Both the position numbers and the translations under genes were made by a program. A model generated the notes under the pieces. The model saw nothing but the letters and a program-made list of their open reading frames with translations. It was not told the DNA's origin and made no database searches. Source: Oceanispirochaeta sp. M1 (lineage in GTDB: Bacteria > Spirochaetota > Spirochaetia > DSM-2461). Taken from it: DNA of 64,000 nt. Where the stretch lies: the NCBI RefSeq assembly GCF_003346715.1, contig NZ_QQPQ01000026.1, positions 1 to 64,000 on the forward strand, written 5' to 3'. Of the stretch, positions 7,664-16,526 are shown piece by piece (the first letter of the stretch is position 1; every line of letters begins with the position of its first letter).

Positions 7664-8797
7664 TTAGAAAGAAGCACCAACTTTTACATACATGTTACCA
7701 GTGTCACTCAGTTCAGCATCATATGCTTTGAACTCAGATCCGTCTGTGTAACCGATGCTGTATTTAACACCGTCGAGTGTGTAGTCAACACCAACTTCGT
7801 ATCCAAGTGTGTCACCCAGGTCGTCGAAAACAAAGGAGTTTTTAACGGCAGCTGTTACATTGAACATCTCGGCAGCGGCCCAAGTTACATTGAGTCCAAG
7901 ACCGGAGTCTGCAGCAAAGTCAGATCCATCGTAGAAAGCTGTTTTGAAAGCAATACCGGGAGTTACAGAACCGATAACGTATTTAGCAGCAATACCAATT
8001 TCAGTATTCATTGGTTTTGTACCAGTTACACCAGTAGCAGCCTGAAAATCTTTTTCAAGATCTGTTTCCCAAAGAACACCTACGGAAAGAGCGTCAATAA
8101 CGAGACCGAGGTTGGCACCGATCATGTCACCAGCTTCATCAATGGCGTCGCCATCGCTGTCAGCAAGGTAAGAAAGGTTAGACATTGTGTAGTAAACAGA
8201 AACCTGTGCGGGACCGAATGTTCCGTAAGCGTTCACTGCAAACTCAGCAAAGTTATCAGCATCGAAGTAACCGTTGGCTGCATCTGCTGCTTTTTCAAAG
8301 TAAGAAGCGGGGAATACAACGGCGTCAATCATGATCATGTCAGCAAAACCGAATGTCAGAACTGTTCCGAGCATTGAGTTAGTTGTGAAATCAGTGTCAT
8401 CAGCTTCATATCCCTGACCGATTTTGGCATCTCTACCAGCATCTTCGTATCCACCAACACCGGAGTAGTCAGCAGGCTGATAAGTCTGTTTACCCATTTT
8501 ATATGCGAAAGAAACAGGTCCTTCAACACCGAGGGCACCAGTTACATCCTGGCTCAGAGTCATGAGAGTTGCAGAAGCATTAGAGTTTTCATCAGCCTCA
8601 ATACCTACAGAGATAGTTGAGAACTCACCAACTTTTCCGTCGAGGGAAATTTTAGTGTCGTTACCAGTATCAGTTGCAAAATCAGAAAAGTCAGTACCGT
8701 ATTTGAACTCTACAGAACCAGTAAATCCAGTTTCTGCGAAAACGGGGGCGGCTACGAGAGCCAGAACGATTGTTAATAAAACAATAGTCTTTTTCAT
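7664..8797 (-). CDS. Outer-membrane porin-like beta-barrel protein
   Basis: A 377-residue secreted protein with a clean signal peptide (cleavage near PVFAE, residue 22), alternating polar/hydrophobic strands rich in Gly, Asp, Ala and Thr, and a C-terminal Phe (YVKVGASF), the hallmark of barrel proteins inserted by the Bam machinery. Codon use looks highly optimised, and it has AGGAGTGA upstream and a strong terminator, as expected of an abundant porin. The exact solute is unknown. Repeated TGTGAA elements upstream and a neighbouring OmpR-type regulator suggest phospho-regulated expression. Confidence 0.87.
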   Translation of the reverse strand: MKKTIVLLTIVLALVAAPVFAETGFTGSVEFKYGTDFSDFATDTGNDTKISLDGKVGEFSTISVGIEADENSNASATLMTLSQDVTGALGVEGPVSFAYKMGKQTYQPADYSGVGGYEDAGRDAKIGQGYEADDTDFTTNSMLGTVLTFGFADMIMIDAVVFPASYFEKAADAANGYFDADNFAEFAVNAYGTFGPAQVSVYYTMSNLSYLADSDGDAIDEAGDMIGANLGLVIDALSVGVLWETDLEKDFQAATGVTGTKPMNTEIGIAAKYVIGSVTPGIAFKTAFYDGSDFAADSGLGLNVTWAAAEMFNVTAAVKNSFVFDDLGDTLGYEVGVDYTLDGVKYSIGYTDGSEFKAYDAELSDTGNMYVKVGASF

Positions 8798-8899
8798 ATT
8801 ACTTTCACTCCTACTTGTTTTTTACAGAACATACGTCCTGCGTAATTTATACAATTAACTCGATATTAGGAGTCATATTTGTTGATAATATGAAGGAAT

Positions 8900-8978
8900 T
8901 GTGAAGAGTGTGTGAAGCAAGGAAAAAATAACACCTTTTTAACAGTCCTAGGTGCTCTGTGTTCTTCCTTACTGTGAA
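8900..8978 (-). promoter_or_regulatory. Candidate OmpR-family binding repeats upstream of the porin
   Basis: TGTGAA occurs at 8900-8905, 8911-8916 and 8973-8978. The first two are exactly 11 bases apart, the spacing of direct half-sites bound by OmpR/PhoB-type dimers. A possible -10 (TATAAA on the minus strand, 8846-8851) lies nearer the gene. The adjacent regulator at 10352-11038 is the obvious candidate. This is motif inference only. Confidence 0.4.
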
Positions 8979-9023
8979 GATAGTATGTAGGAGGCTATGT
9001 TAAGAATTCTTAAAAGTCCTTTT

Positions 9024-10355
9024 TCAGCCGTGATTTAGGCTGAATTTGAAGCAGACAAGCCCCTGAGGCAGATTTTCAACCTTAATTGAACCCTTATGGA
9101 AAGAGGCAATATGGCTGGCTATGGTTAATCCCAGGCCGCTGCCCTGCTTTTTTCTGCTGTTATCGGTTTTATAGAGGGGATCAAAGAGGTGATCCAGATG
9201 TTCTATGGGTATGTGTCCTTCATTCAGAATGGTGAATACGGGACTTTCGGAGCTTCCTTTCAGCTTTATTTCCACAGAGGAATGAGGCTGACTGTGCTGT
9301 ACTGCATTCTTGACCAGGGCTTCTAGTGCCCGGCTGCATAGATCAAAATCACAGAACACCGTGTCCACCGACGCCTCCCAGTTCAGTTTTACCTGATGTG
9401 ATTCCGCAAGTTGCTGGAGAGAGTCGAAAATACTGAGCCTGAGACTTTCATTCTTTACTTTCTTTACCAACAGGGTGCGGCCGGCATTTTCCAGTTCTCC
9501 CAGAATCAGAAAATCCCTTGTCAGAGACTCCATAGTCTCAAGTTCGCTTATTATTTTATCCCAGCGATCTTCTGTCAGCACAAGCGCTCCATCCCGGCAT
9601 GCGGTAAATTGTGTGCGCATGGCAGTCAGGGGGGTGCGGAGGTCGTGGGCTATGCTGGTGGACCATCGCTGTCTACGCTGCTCTTCTGTTATGAGCATGG
9701 TCTGTAGAGAACCCGCAGCTACATTGATGGATGCCAGTTCCTGAGTAGGGGTGTTCTTGAATTCTTCAGTCCGCGATCCTGCTGCCAGATTTATCAGAGA
9801 GCGTACTGTATTTCTTGCCTCTTTAGTAAATCTGCCTGAGATACTGTATGCCAGTAGAAAGGAGAGCACAGTTGACGTTATAAGTCCCAATAATAAAAGC
9901 TGAATGATGCGGGATATAAATATATTGTTATGTTTCAGGTCTCTGAATTTAAGAGGGACTATTTCAACAAAGCCTCTCAGCTGATCTTTCAGATAAAGGG
10001 GGGATGCAAGTGATATCTCACCCTTCAGGGGAGTATAGTCGCTGAGGGTCGGGTTAATCCAGACGCCCAGTTCCTCCTCCTCAGGAGAAAAAAGGATAAG
10101 CTGTGCAGTATTGATCAGACTGCTGTCATAATCATTTAAGAGCTGGGAGGCAGTGCCTGAATCCAGGACACCTCCTGTCTCCATGACACCCGTCAGGAAT
10201 TCCATTACAACCTTATGGGATTCCTGTTCTACAAGATAGTTCCAGTATTTACGTGAACTGCTGAATCCCAACAGCAGGGACATTACAAGCAGAACAGTAT
10301 TTAATAGGATAATAAGGAAAAAAGCCGCCAGCATTCTGGCGCGCATGGATCTCAC
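9024..10355 (-). CDS. Membrane sensor histidine kinase
   Basis: A 443-residue kinase with membrane segments near residues 8-31 and 150-173 that bracket a periplasmic sensing domain of about 115 residues. The phospho-acceptor is His237 in IAHDLRTPLTAM, followed by an N-box (LVKNAVQHS), a G1 box in the variant form NEG, and G2 (GSGLGLT). It begins at GTG 10355, overlapping the response regulator stop by four bases, so the pair is translationally coupled. The signal sensed is unknown; the porin downstream is a likely target. Confidence 0.93.
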   Translation of the reverse strand: MRSMRARMLAAFFLIILLNTVLLVMSLLLGFSSSRKYWNYLVEQESHKVVMEFLTGVMETGGVLDSGTASQLLNDYDSSLINTAQLILFSPEEEELGVWINPTLSDYTPLKGEISLASPLYLKDQLRGFVEIVPLKFRDLKHNNIFISRIIQLLLLGLITSTVLSFLLAYSISGRFTKEARNTVRSLINLAAGSRTEEFKNTPTQELASINVAAGSLQTMLITEEQRRQRWSTSIAHDLRTPLTAMRTQFTACRDGALVLTEDRWDKIISELETMESLTRDFLILGELENAGRTLLVKKVKNESLRLSIFDSLQQLAESHQVKLNWEASVDTVFCDFDLCSRALEALVKNAVQHSQPHSSVEIKLKGSSESPVFTILNEGHIPIEHLDHLFDPLYKTDNSRKKQGSGLGLTIASHIASFHKGSIKVENLPQGLVCFKFSLNHG

Positions 10356-11038
10356 TTACTGTTTCCTGCAAACCTGTATCCGTAGCCTCTCACAGTTTCA
10401 ATCCAGTCCGGATTCTGCAATTTGGCACGCAGGTTCTTTATATGGGTATCCACGGTCCGGTCATATCCTTCAAAAGAATATTCCAGACAACGGTCCAGTA
10501 TCTGCTCCCGGGAGACAACGGCTCCACCATTGGAAGACAGGTATAGGAGGATTTTCCACTCTGCGGCTGTAAGTTTAAGCAGCTGGTTGTTCAACATTGC
10601 CTTGTGGGAATCTTCATCGGTGGTCAATATCTGACCATCAAGTTCCCAGCCCTGCATCTTCTTCTGAGGGACGGCAGTTCCCGTTCTTTTCAGAACAGCG
10701 CCTACTCTCAAAACCAGCTCTTTTGGAGAAAAGGGTTTGACGATATAATCATCCGCCCCTACTTCAAATCCGGTAATACGATCCGACTCAGATTCACGGG
10801 CTGTCATGAAGATGATAGGAATATCCGATTTCTGCCTGATCTCCTTGGCGAAAACGAAACCGTCTCCGTCAGGAAGCATGGCATCCAGTATCAGAAGTTC
10901 CGGGCTTTTGGCTGCTATTGCATCCTTAACCCTGCCCAGGGTATCAAATTCTTCCACTTCATAATCAGAAAGCTTCAGATATCCTGAAACAGCTTCCCGT
11001 ATCGAGTCATTGTCTTCAATTACAAAAATCAGTGCCAT
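10352..11038 (-). CDS. OmpR/PhoB-family response regulator
   Basis: A 228-residue transcription factor with a receiver domain (acidic pocket ED at 8-9, phospho-acceptor Asp52 in LILDAMLPDGDG, conserved Thr in FMTARE and Lys in VKPFSP) and a C-terminal winged helix (residues about 125-225, ending TVRGYGYRF). It is the partner of the overlapping kinase gene. Its own start has only a weak AGG upstream. Possible targets are the porin promoter repeats at 8900-8978 and itself. Confidence 0.95.
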   Translation of the reverse strand: MALIFVIEDNDSIREAVSGYLKLSDYEVEEFDTLGRVKDAIAAKSPELLILDAMLPDGDGFVFAKEIRQKSDIPIIFMTARESESDRITGFEVGADDYIVKPFSPKELVLRVGAVLKRTGTAVPQKKMQGWELDGQILTTDEDSHKAMLNNQLLKLTAAEWKILLYLSSNGGAVVSREQILDRCLEYSFEGYDRTVDTHIKNLRAKLQNPDWIETVRGYGYRFAGNSK

Positions 11039-11187
11039 ACTGATATTTTGCCTGAAAAGAATTGATTTTACCAGTCCTTTTTGCCTTGAGCTCTAAAAAT
11101 CTCCTGGTTAAGAATGATGGCAGAGCATATTGTTCCCATTTTGAAGTTGATATGGAGAGCTTGAGGAGATGTTTAAAAAAAAGTGAT

Positions 11188-11215
11188 TGTATATTAAAAG
11201 AAAAAGTAATATACA
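11188..11215. repeat. Perfect 8-bp inverted repeat before the beta-barrel gene
   Basis: TGTATATT (11188-11195) and AATATACA (11208-11215) are separated by 12 A-rich bases and end 18 bases before the ribosome site of the gene at 11243. This could be an operator, since centre-to-centre spacing is about two helical turns, or an mRNA hairpin. Confidence 0.4.
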
Positions 11216-11242
11216 AAATCTAAATATAAAAGGAGTAGGTAA

Positions 11243-11860
11243 ATGAAAAAAACTATTTTAATTGGTCTCGTATTAGTACTTGTCAGTGCTGGTTTCCTAA
11301 GTGCTCAGGCAAGGTTTGGTTTAAAAGTGGCGGGTGGTTTGTCATCCTATACCGGTTCAGATTGGAATGATGTCACAGACCTCAGTTCAATTGTTGATAA
11401 TAAACTGGGATTCTCCTACGGTGGAGGAGTATTATTAAATGTTGCTTTCTCAAAAATGTTTTCAATACAGCCTGAAATCCTTTACAGTTCTTTAACGGGA
11501 GGAAGGACTTTTCCTGATTATGATTACAATTACGAGTGGCGAGAGAATACATTGGAAGTACCTGTTTATCTTCAGCTGGGATTCCCTGTGGGGAATGGTA
11601 AATTCTTGATTATGGGTGGTCCTGATTTTTTTTATACCTTTGGTGAAATCAAATATAAAGATTCTGATGGTTATGAGACCTCAGTTGCAGCATCAGATGA
11701 TATGGATAATCTTTTCAGAATCGGGTTTGCTGCCGGTATTGGATATGAAGTCAATAATATCCAGTTTGCTGCCCTATACAAAAGAGCACTCAGCTCTCAA
11801 CTTGATTCTTTTGAAATACACAATCAAAACATGACATTGGAGATAGCTTACTTGTTCTAA
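11243..11860 (+). CDS. Small outer-membrane beta-barrel protein (PorT/OMP_b-brl type)
   Basis: The 205-residue protein has a signal peptide cut near LSAQA (residue 22) and then alternating strands such as GLKVAGGLSSY and YGGGVLLNVAFSKMFSIQPEILY, typical of eight-stranded barrel proteins of the outer-membrane beta-barrel family. It ends in Phe (EIAYLF), as barrels do. AAAGGAG lies eight to nine bases before the ATG. It is divergent from the two-component genes and has its own terminator. Function is probably structural or adhesion-related; nothing more specific can be read. Confidence 0.82.
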   Translation: MKKTILIGLVLVLVSAGFLSAQARFGLKVAGGLSSYTGSDWNDVTDLSSIVDNKLGFSYGGGVLLNVAFSKMFSIQPEILYSSLTGGRTFPDYDYNYEWRENTLEVPVYLQLGFPVGNGKFLIMGGPDFFYTFGEIKYKDSDGYETSVAASDDMDNLFRIGFAAGIGYEVNNIQFAALYKRALSSQLDSFEIHNQNMTLEIAYLF

Positions 11861-11883
11861 TCAAACAAAGAAGTCATCAATTT

Positions 11884-11914
11884 AGAGGGCGGTTTTCCGC
11901 TCTCTTTCCTTTTA
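11884..11914 (+). terminator. Intrinsic terminator after the beta-barrel gene
   Basis: Arms AGAGGGCGG (11884-11892) and CCGCTCTCT (11897-11905) pair with one G-U, a TTTT loop and a T-rich tail broken by CC. Confidence 0.8.
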
Positions 11915-11993
11915 TAAAGGACTATGTTAAAATCGCCCGCATTAAATGACAGCCTGATGTACAATCAGCTTTACTAAGAAAGGATCTTCTATA

Positions 11994-12995
11994 ATGAGCA
12001 AAAAAGTAGTTCTTACAGGAATAAAACCCACCGGAATGCCTCATCTGGGAAACTATCTGGGAGCCATCAAACCGGCTCTGAGTCTTACCGAATCCTACGA
12101 TACCCGTTACTTCATTGCCGACTACCACTCTCTGAACAGTATTAAGGAGCCCGAACTTCTTAAAAGTTACACATATGAGATAGCAGCCTGCTGGCTGGCC
12201 TGCGGTCTTGATCCCGAGAAAACCCTTATCTACAGACAGTCTGATGTTCCTCAAACCTTCGAGCTGTCCACCATGATTATGGCATTCACTTCCAAAGGGT
12301 TGATGAACAGGGCTCATGCCTATAAGGCACAGCTTGATCAGAACAGGGAGAAGGGGAAGCCTGAGGATCACAATATCAATATGGGACTCTATACCTATCC
12401 CGTCCTGATGGCCGCGGATATTCTTCTTTTTGATACGAATCTTGTGCCCGTTGGAAAAGACCAGGTTCAGCATATAGAGATGGCTGTTGATATCGCTCAG
12501 GCGGTAAACCGTAATTATAAAGAAGAGCTTCTGACTCTGCCTGAGGCATTTGTATCAGAAAACACGCAGGTGGTTGTTGGTATGGACGGACGGAAAATGT
12601 CCAAGAGCTATGACAATACCATCCCCCTGTTTCTGCCCGAAAAAAAGCTGAAAAAACTCTGTAACAAGATTGTGACAAATTCTCAGACTATGGAAGAAGC
12701 AAAAGATCCTGAGACATGTAATGTTTTTACTCTGTATAAGCTCTTTGCCACTCAGGAACAGCAGGATGCACTGGCCGCACGTTACCGTGCCGGCGGAATG
12801 GGCTGGGGCGAAGCAAAGGCTGAGCTTTTCAATCTTCTCAACACTACTATTTCTCCTATGAGAGAGCGGTATAACCAACTCATGGAAGATACATCCTATA
12901 TCGACAAGATACTGGCCGATGGATCCGAAAGAGCCAGAACCATTGCTTCTGCAAAAATCAGCAGACTCCGCAAGGCCATGGGCTTTATAAATTAG
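11994..12995 (+). CDS. trpS: Tryptophanyl-tRNA synthetase
   Basis: A class I aminoacyl-tRNA synthetase of 333 residues that charges tRNA-Trp. The HIGH-type motif appears as HLGN after PTGMP, and the KMSKS motif is exact in GRKMSKSYDN. The length is normal. AAAGGA is upstream. A short inverted repeat (CTGAT, 11954-11958, and ATCAG, 11964-11968) in the leader is of unknown meaning. Confidence 0.98.
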   Translation: MSKKVVLTGIKPTGMPHLGNYLGAIKPALSLTESYDTRYFIADYHSLNSIKEPELLKSYTYEIAACWLACGLDPEKTLIYRQSDVPQTFELSTMIMAFTSKGLMNRAHAYKAQLDQNREKGKPEDHNINMGLYTYPVLMAADILLFDTNLVPVGKDQVQHIEMAVDIAQAVNRNYKEELLTLPEAFVSENTQVVVGMDGRKMSKSYDNTIPLFLPEKKLKKLCNKIVTNSQTMEEAKDPETCNVFTLYKLFATQEQQDALAARYRAGGMGWGEAKAELFNLLNTTISPMRERYNQLMEDTSYIDKILADGSERARTIASAKISRLRKAMGFIN

Positions 12996-13029
12996 TTTCT
13001 TAACGATTTCTTAATGAAATGGGATAGAA

Positions 13030-13062
13030 AAGGGGAAATCAGATTGATTTTCCCTTTTTTTT
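13030..13062 (+). terminator. Intrinsic terminator after trpS
   Basis: A ten-base-pair stem (GGGGAAATCA near 13032-13041 with TGATTTTCCC near 13045-13054, one G-U) is followed by eight Ts. Confidence 0.85.
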
Positions 13063-13110
13063 GCTTCTGGCACTGATCTTGTATCTCTGTGAAGACGGAG
13101 GAACATAACT

Positions 13111-14058
13111 ATGCTGGATTATATGACCCATCAGGTATTGGTGTATCAGAGTAGTCTTGGAAGCGGAGTGGAATATGCCCTGAAACAGACCCTTGTGGAT
13201 GAACTTAGTCTTCATGTCTATTCCTATCCCGGTAAAAGGCACTCTCTCAGTGAAGAGGACTGGAGTGATTTTCTGCTGGGCTTTCATGGGAAAATGCAGG
13301 ATATACTGATTAATTTCCGCTATCAGGGGCCATCGTTCTGGGGATATCTGAATAAGGTCCTCGAGTGGCATCTGCTCAGCTATTACAGGGCTGCTGTTCA
13401 GTTCCGTCAGGCCGAGTGGATCTGTGAGCGGGAATCGATTATCGAATATGAGTGGACTGCCGAACATCAGGAGTCCTGTCTTCTGCTTAAAATCAGCTAC
13501 ATTCTGGATAATGCCGGATTAACCGATTTTCGGACTGAGGCCCTGCGGCAGAGACTGCTTGTCCTTGTGCTGAAAAATGTCGTCTTTATTTCGGAAGATG
13601 ATTATTTTTCCGTTTTTCCCCTTTTGGGACCATCTGTGGAAGAGGCGGGTAAGTACAGAGATCATCTTCTGACAGTTATGAAAAGAAAGTTTGAGCGGAA
13701 GCAGGGGCTGGAACTTAAACGTTGTGAAAACTATTACAAACTTACCCTTACAGAAAAAAAGAGATCCGAGGAGATAGAAACTGAGGCTCTGAGCCGTTTA
13801 GATGAGAAGATACTATTGTATCGGAGACGGCTGAAAAGGCTGGACAGACAGATAAACAGCATCCCCATGTTTCCCAGTAATGAGGATATATCTGAACTTC
13901 TCACACTGCCCAAGGGCTCAGTGGATTCGGGACTCTATTATTTGAAAAATTATCTGGAAGCCGAATATGGAGAGGGGCCGGTAAGCGGAATGAAAGGGTT
14001 GTTATCACCGGGTCTGGGATGTGCCGGGGATAAAATTCCGGATGTATCGGCAGGATAA
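13111..14058 (+). CDS. Uncharacterised protein resembling a sigma-70-type factor
   Basis: I do not recognise a named family. The layout suggests a divergent sigma-like protein: residues about 60-100 (RYQGPSFWGYLNKVLEW) recall the region-2 helix context of small sigma factors, and residues about 255-290 (NEDISELLTLPKGSVDSGL) look like a region-4 helix-turn-helix, including the turn PKGSVDSGL. In between is a charged, coiled stretch. It is 315 residues long with GGAGG nine bases before the ATG, no signal peptide and no membrane segment. It precedes rdgB and pepF in a run of closely spaced genes. The sigma assignment is inference from pattern, not proof. Confidence 0.6.
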   Translation: MLDYMTHQVLVYQSSLGSGVEYALKQTLVDELSLHVYSYPGKRHSLSEEDWSDFLLGFHGKMQDILINFRYQGPSFWGYLNKVLEWHLLSYYRAAVQFRQAEWICERESIIEYEWTAEHQESCLLLKISYILDNAGLTDFRTEALRQRLLVLVLKNVVFISEDDYFSVFPLLGPSVEEAGKYRDHLLTVMKRKFERKQGLELKRCENYYKLTLTEKKRSEEIETEALSRLDEKILLYRRRLKRLDRQINSIPMFPSNEDISELLTLPKGSVDSGLYYLKNYLEAEYGEGPVSGMKGLLSPGLGCAGDKIPDVSAG

Positions 14059-14106
14059 TGGAAAGATCAGTTGCCCACAGGGAGGGAGATGCATTATCTT
14101 CTACTT

Positions 14107-14691
14107 ATGGAAATAGTACTGGCCACTGGCAATATGCATAAGAAAAAAGAGCTGGAGGAGATTCTCTCCGGCCATAGAATTCTCATCCCCTCCGATCTGG
14201 GAGTGGATTTCGACTGTGATGAAACGGGACTTACCTTTATGGAAAATGCCCTTTTGAAAGCGGAGACTCTGTATGATCTGGTTAAAAGACCGGTCCTGGC
14301 AGACGATTCCGGTCTCTGTGTTCAGGCACTTGACGGCGCCCCGGGAATTTATTCCGCCCGTTATGGTTCAGAAGGGGGAGTTAATCTCTCAGACAGTGAC
14401 AGAAATCTGCTGTTATTGAAAAATATTCAGGGTGCCGAAGACAGAACAGCTTTTTTTGTCTGTGCCATGGTGCTTATAACAGCTCCCTATAGGGTTTATT
14501 CGGTGCAGGAAGCCTTTGATGGTTCCATTGCTGAAGCACCCTTCGGGGGGGGAGGATTCGGATATGATCCTGTCTTTATCGATGCACTTTCAGGTAAAAC
14601 CGCTGCCGAGCTGACAGATGAAGAGAAAAACCGGGTCTCCCACAGAGGGAAAGCCGGAAAAGTTATGAGAACCCTTATGGAGGCCCTGTGA
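14107..14691 (+). CDS. rdgB: XTP/dITP pyrophosphatase (HAM1 family)
   Basis: This housecleaning enzyme hydrolyses non-canonical purine nucleoside triphosphates such as dITP and XTP. The start at 14107 gives 194 residues and the family N-terminus EIVLATGNMHKKKEL; in-frame starts at 14071 (TTG) and 14089 add residues the family lacks. Further signatures are LADDSGLCV, GAPGIYSARY, GGGGFGYDPVF and VSHRGKA. Its stop overlaps the pepF ATG by one base (TGATG), so the two are coupled. Confidence 0.95.
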   Translation: MEIVLATGNMHKKKELEEILSGHRILIPSDLGVDFDCDETGLTFMENALLKAETLYDLVKRPVLADDSGLCVQALDGAPGIYSARYGSEGGVNLSDSDRNLLLLKNIQGAEDRTAFFVCAMVLITAPYRVYSVQEAFDGSIAEAPFGGGGFGYDPVFIDALSGKTAAELTDEEKNRVSHRGKAGKVMRTLMEAL

Positions 14692-16493
14692 TGAGCGGGA
14701 TGGCAATAAAAGAGAGAAAAAACGTCCCCGCCGGAGATAAGTGGAAGCTGGACTCCCTGTTTTCGGGGCCTGAAGCCTGGGAAGAGGGACTGAAACAACT
14801 GGAAGTCCTGATTCCCAAAATTACTTCCTATAAAGGGACTCTGGGAGATTCTGCGCCTCAGCTCCGCTCCTGTCTGGAATTTTTCAATGAACTGGAAATC
14901 CTGGAGGAACGGCTTGGTTATTATGCCATGCTCCGCAAAGAGGAGGATGTGGCGGACAGTGAGTCCATGGGCCGTTTTTCCCGTTATATGTCTGTGGCTA
15001 CAAAAAGCGGCGCCGAGGCAAGCTTCCTCAAGCCCGAGATTCAGGCATTGTCAGATGAAACCCTGGATTCTTATATGAACGATCCTGTTCTTGAGGATTT
15101 TCGCATCTCCCTGGAGCGGCTGATCCGCTATAAGCCTCATATCCTTTCAGAAAAAGAGGAGACCCTTCTGGCCATGCAGGCTGAGTCTGCAGGTACTGCC
15201 AGAAAAGCCTTTTCGGCACTGACCAATGGGGATATGAACTTCGGCAGTATCGAAGTAAAGGGGGAAGAGAGGGAGCTGACCAACTCCAGCTTTGGTGTAT
15301 TTCTTCTGGAAGCAGACCGGGATGTACGTAAAAAGGCTTTTCATCAGTTTTATGAAGGATTTGAGTCTCATAAAAATACCCTGAGTGAATTGTTGGGCGG
15401 CTCGGTTCTCCGTGATATCTATACTTCAAAAGTGAGAGGATTTACTTCTGCCAGAGAAGCCAGTTTATTTCCCGATAATGTGCCCGTAGATGTGTATGAT
15501 AATCTGGTGGCATCAGTTTCGGCCAATCTTGAACCTCTCCATCGCTACTATGCCCTCAGAAAAAAAGTCCTGGGGCTGGATGAGCTTCATCTATACGATA
15601 CAAAGGTCTCCCTTATTCAGGATGTGAAGGTAAAACACAGCTATGATGATGCGGTGGAAGTTGTTCTCAAGGCTCTTTCTCCTCTTGGAGAACTATATGG
15701 TAAGACATTAGGTGACGGGCTGAAGGGTGGCTGGGTCGACCGTTATGAGAATAAGGGAAAACGCTCCGGTGCCTTTTCTGCAGGCTCCTATAAGGGTGAT
15801 CCCTACATCCTTCTGAATTTTAAGGAAGATGATATCCGGGATGTCTTCACCCTCGCCCATGAGGGCGGTCATTCCATGCACTCCTGGTACTCCGTACGGA
15901 ATAATCCATTTCAAAATTATAATTACACGATTTTTGAAGCCGAAGTGGCCTCTACATTTAACGAGCAGCTTCTGGGGCGCTACCTGATGGATCACTCCAC
16001 ATCCAGGGAGATGACCCTCTATCTGCTTGGACGGCAGATTGATGATGCACTTGCGACTATCTACAGACAGACCATGTTTGCAGAGTATGAGCATCTTTGT
16101 CATAAGAACGTTGAAGCCGGTGAACCCCTTACAGTTGATTCACTAAGGTCTGAATACAGGAAGCTTCTGGAAAAATATTTCGGTCCTCATGTGGTTCTTG
16201 ATGAAGTGTCCGACCTGGAAGGGCTGCGTATTCCCCATTTTTATTCGGCCTTTTATGTCTATAAATATGCTACAGGTCTTTCTGCCGCCATGGCTCTTTC
16301 CGAGAGAGTTCTTGAGGGAGGAGATGCTGAGAGAGAAGACTATATGAACTTCCTTAAATCAGGAGGCAGCCGTTTTCCTCTGGATTCTCTGGCTGCAGCC
16401 GGTGTGGATATGAGCAGGCCCGATGCCGTCAACAAGGCCCTTGCCCGTTTTGCCTCACTGGTGGATCAGCTGGAAAAAGAACTCCTTGGCTGA
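14691..16493 (+). CDS. pepF: Oligoendopeptidase F (M3 family metallopeptidase)
   Basis: A cytoplasmic zinc peptidase that cleaves short peptides. The 600-residue protein has the HExxH motif as HEGGH at residues 390-394 and the downstream Glu ligand in FEAEVAST. The length and the C-terminal run FPLDSLAAAGVDMS are typical of PepF. The ATG at 14691 has GGAGG seven bases before it; a GTG three bases earlier is also in frame. It overlaps rdgB by one base. Confidence 0.96.
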   Translation: MSGMAIKERKNVPAGDKWKLDSLFSGPEAWEEGLKQLEVLIPKITSYKGTLGDSAPQLRSCLEFFNELEILEERLGYYAMLRKEEDVADSESMGRFSRYMSVATKSGAEASFLKPEIQALSDETLDSYMNDPVLEDFRISLERLIRYKPHILSEKEETLLAMQAESAGTARKAFSALTNGDMNFGSIEVKGEERELTNSSFGVFLLEADRDVRKKAFHQFYEGFESHKNTLSELLGGSVLRDIYTSKVRGFTSAREASLFPDNVPVDVYDNLVASVSANLEPLHRYYALRKKVLGLDELHLYDTKVSLIQDVKVKHSYDDAVEVVLKALSPLGELYGKTLGDGLKGGWVDRYENKGKRSGAFSAGSYKGDPYILLNFKEDDIRDVFTLAHEGGHSMHSWYSVRNNPFQNYNYTIFEAEVASTFNEQLLGRYLMDHSTSREMTLYLLGRQIDDALATIYRQTMFAEYEHLCHKNVEAGEPLTVDSLRSEYRKLLEKYFGPHVVLDEVSDLEGLRIPHFYSAFYVYKYATGLSAAMALSERVLEGGDAEREDYMNFLKSGGSRFPLDSLAAAGVDMSRPDAVNKALARFASLVDQLEKELLG

Positions 16494-16502
16494 TCACGAT
16501 TC

Positions 16503-16526
16503 CTGAACCCGAGGGCTGGGGTTCAG
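16503..16526. terminator. Hairpin between convergent pepF and FecR-lipoprotein genes
   Basis: CTGAACCC (16503-16510) and GGGTTCAG (16519-16526) pair perfectly with an eight-base loop. No T-run follows on either side, so termination would be inefficient; the position between convergent genes is the main support. Confidence 0.35.
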
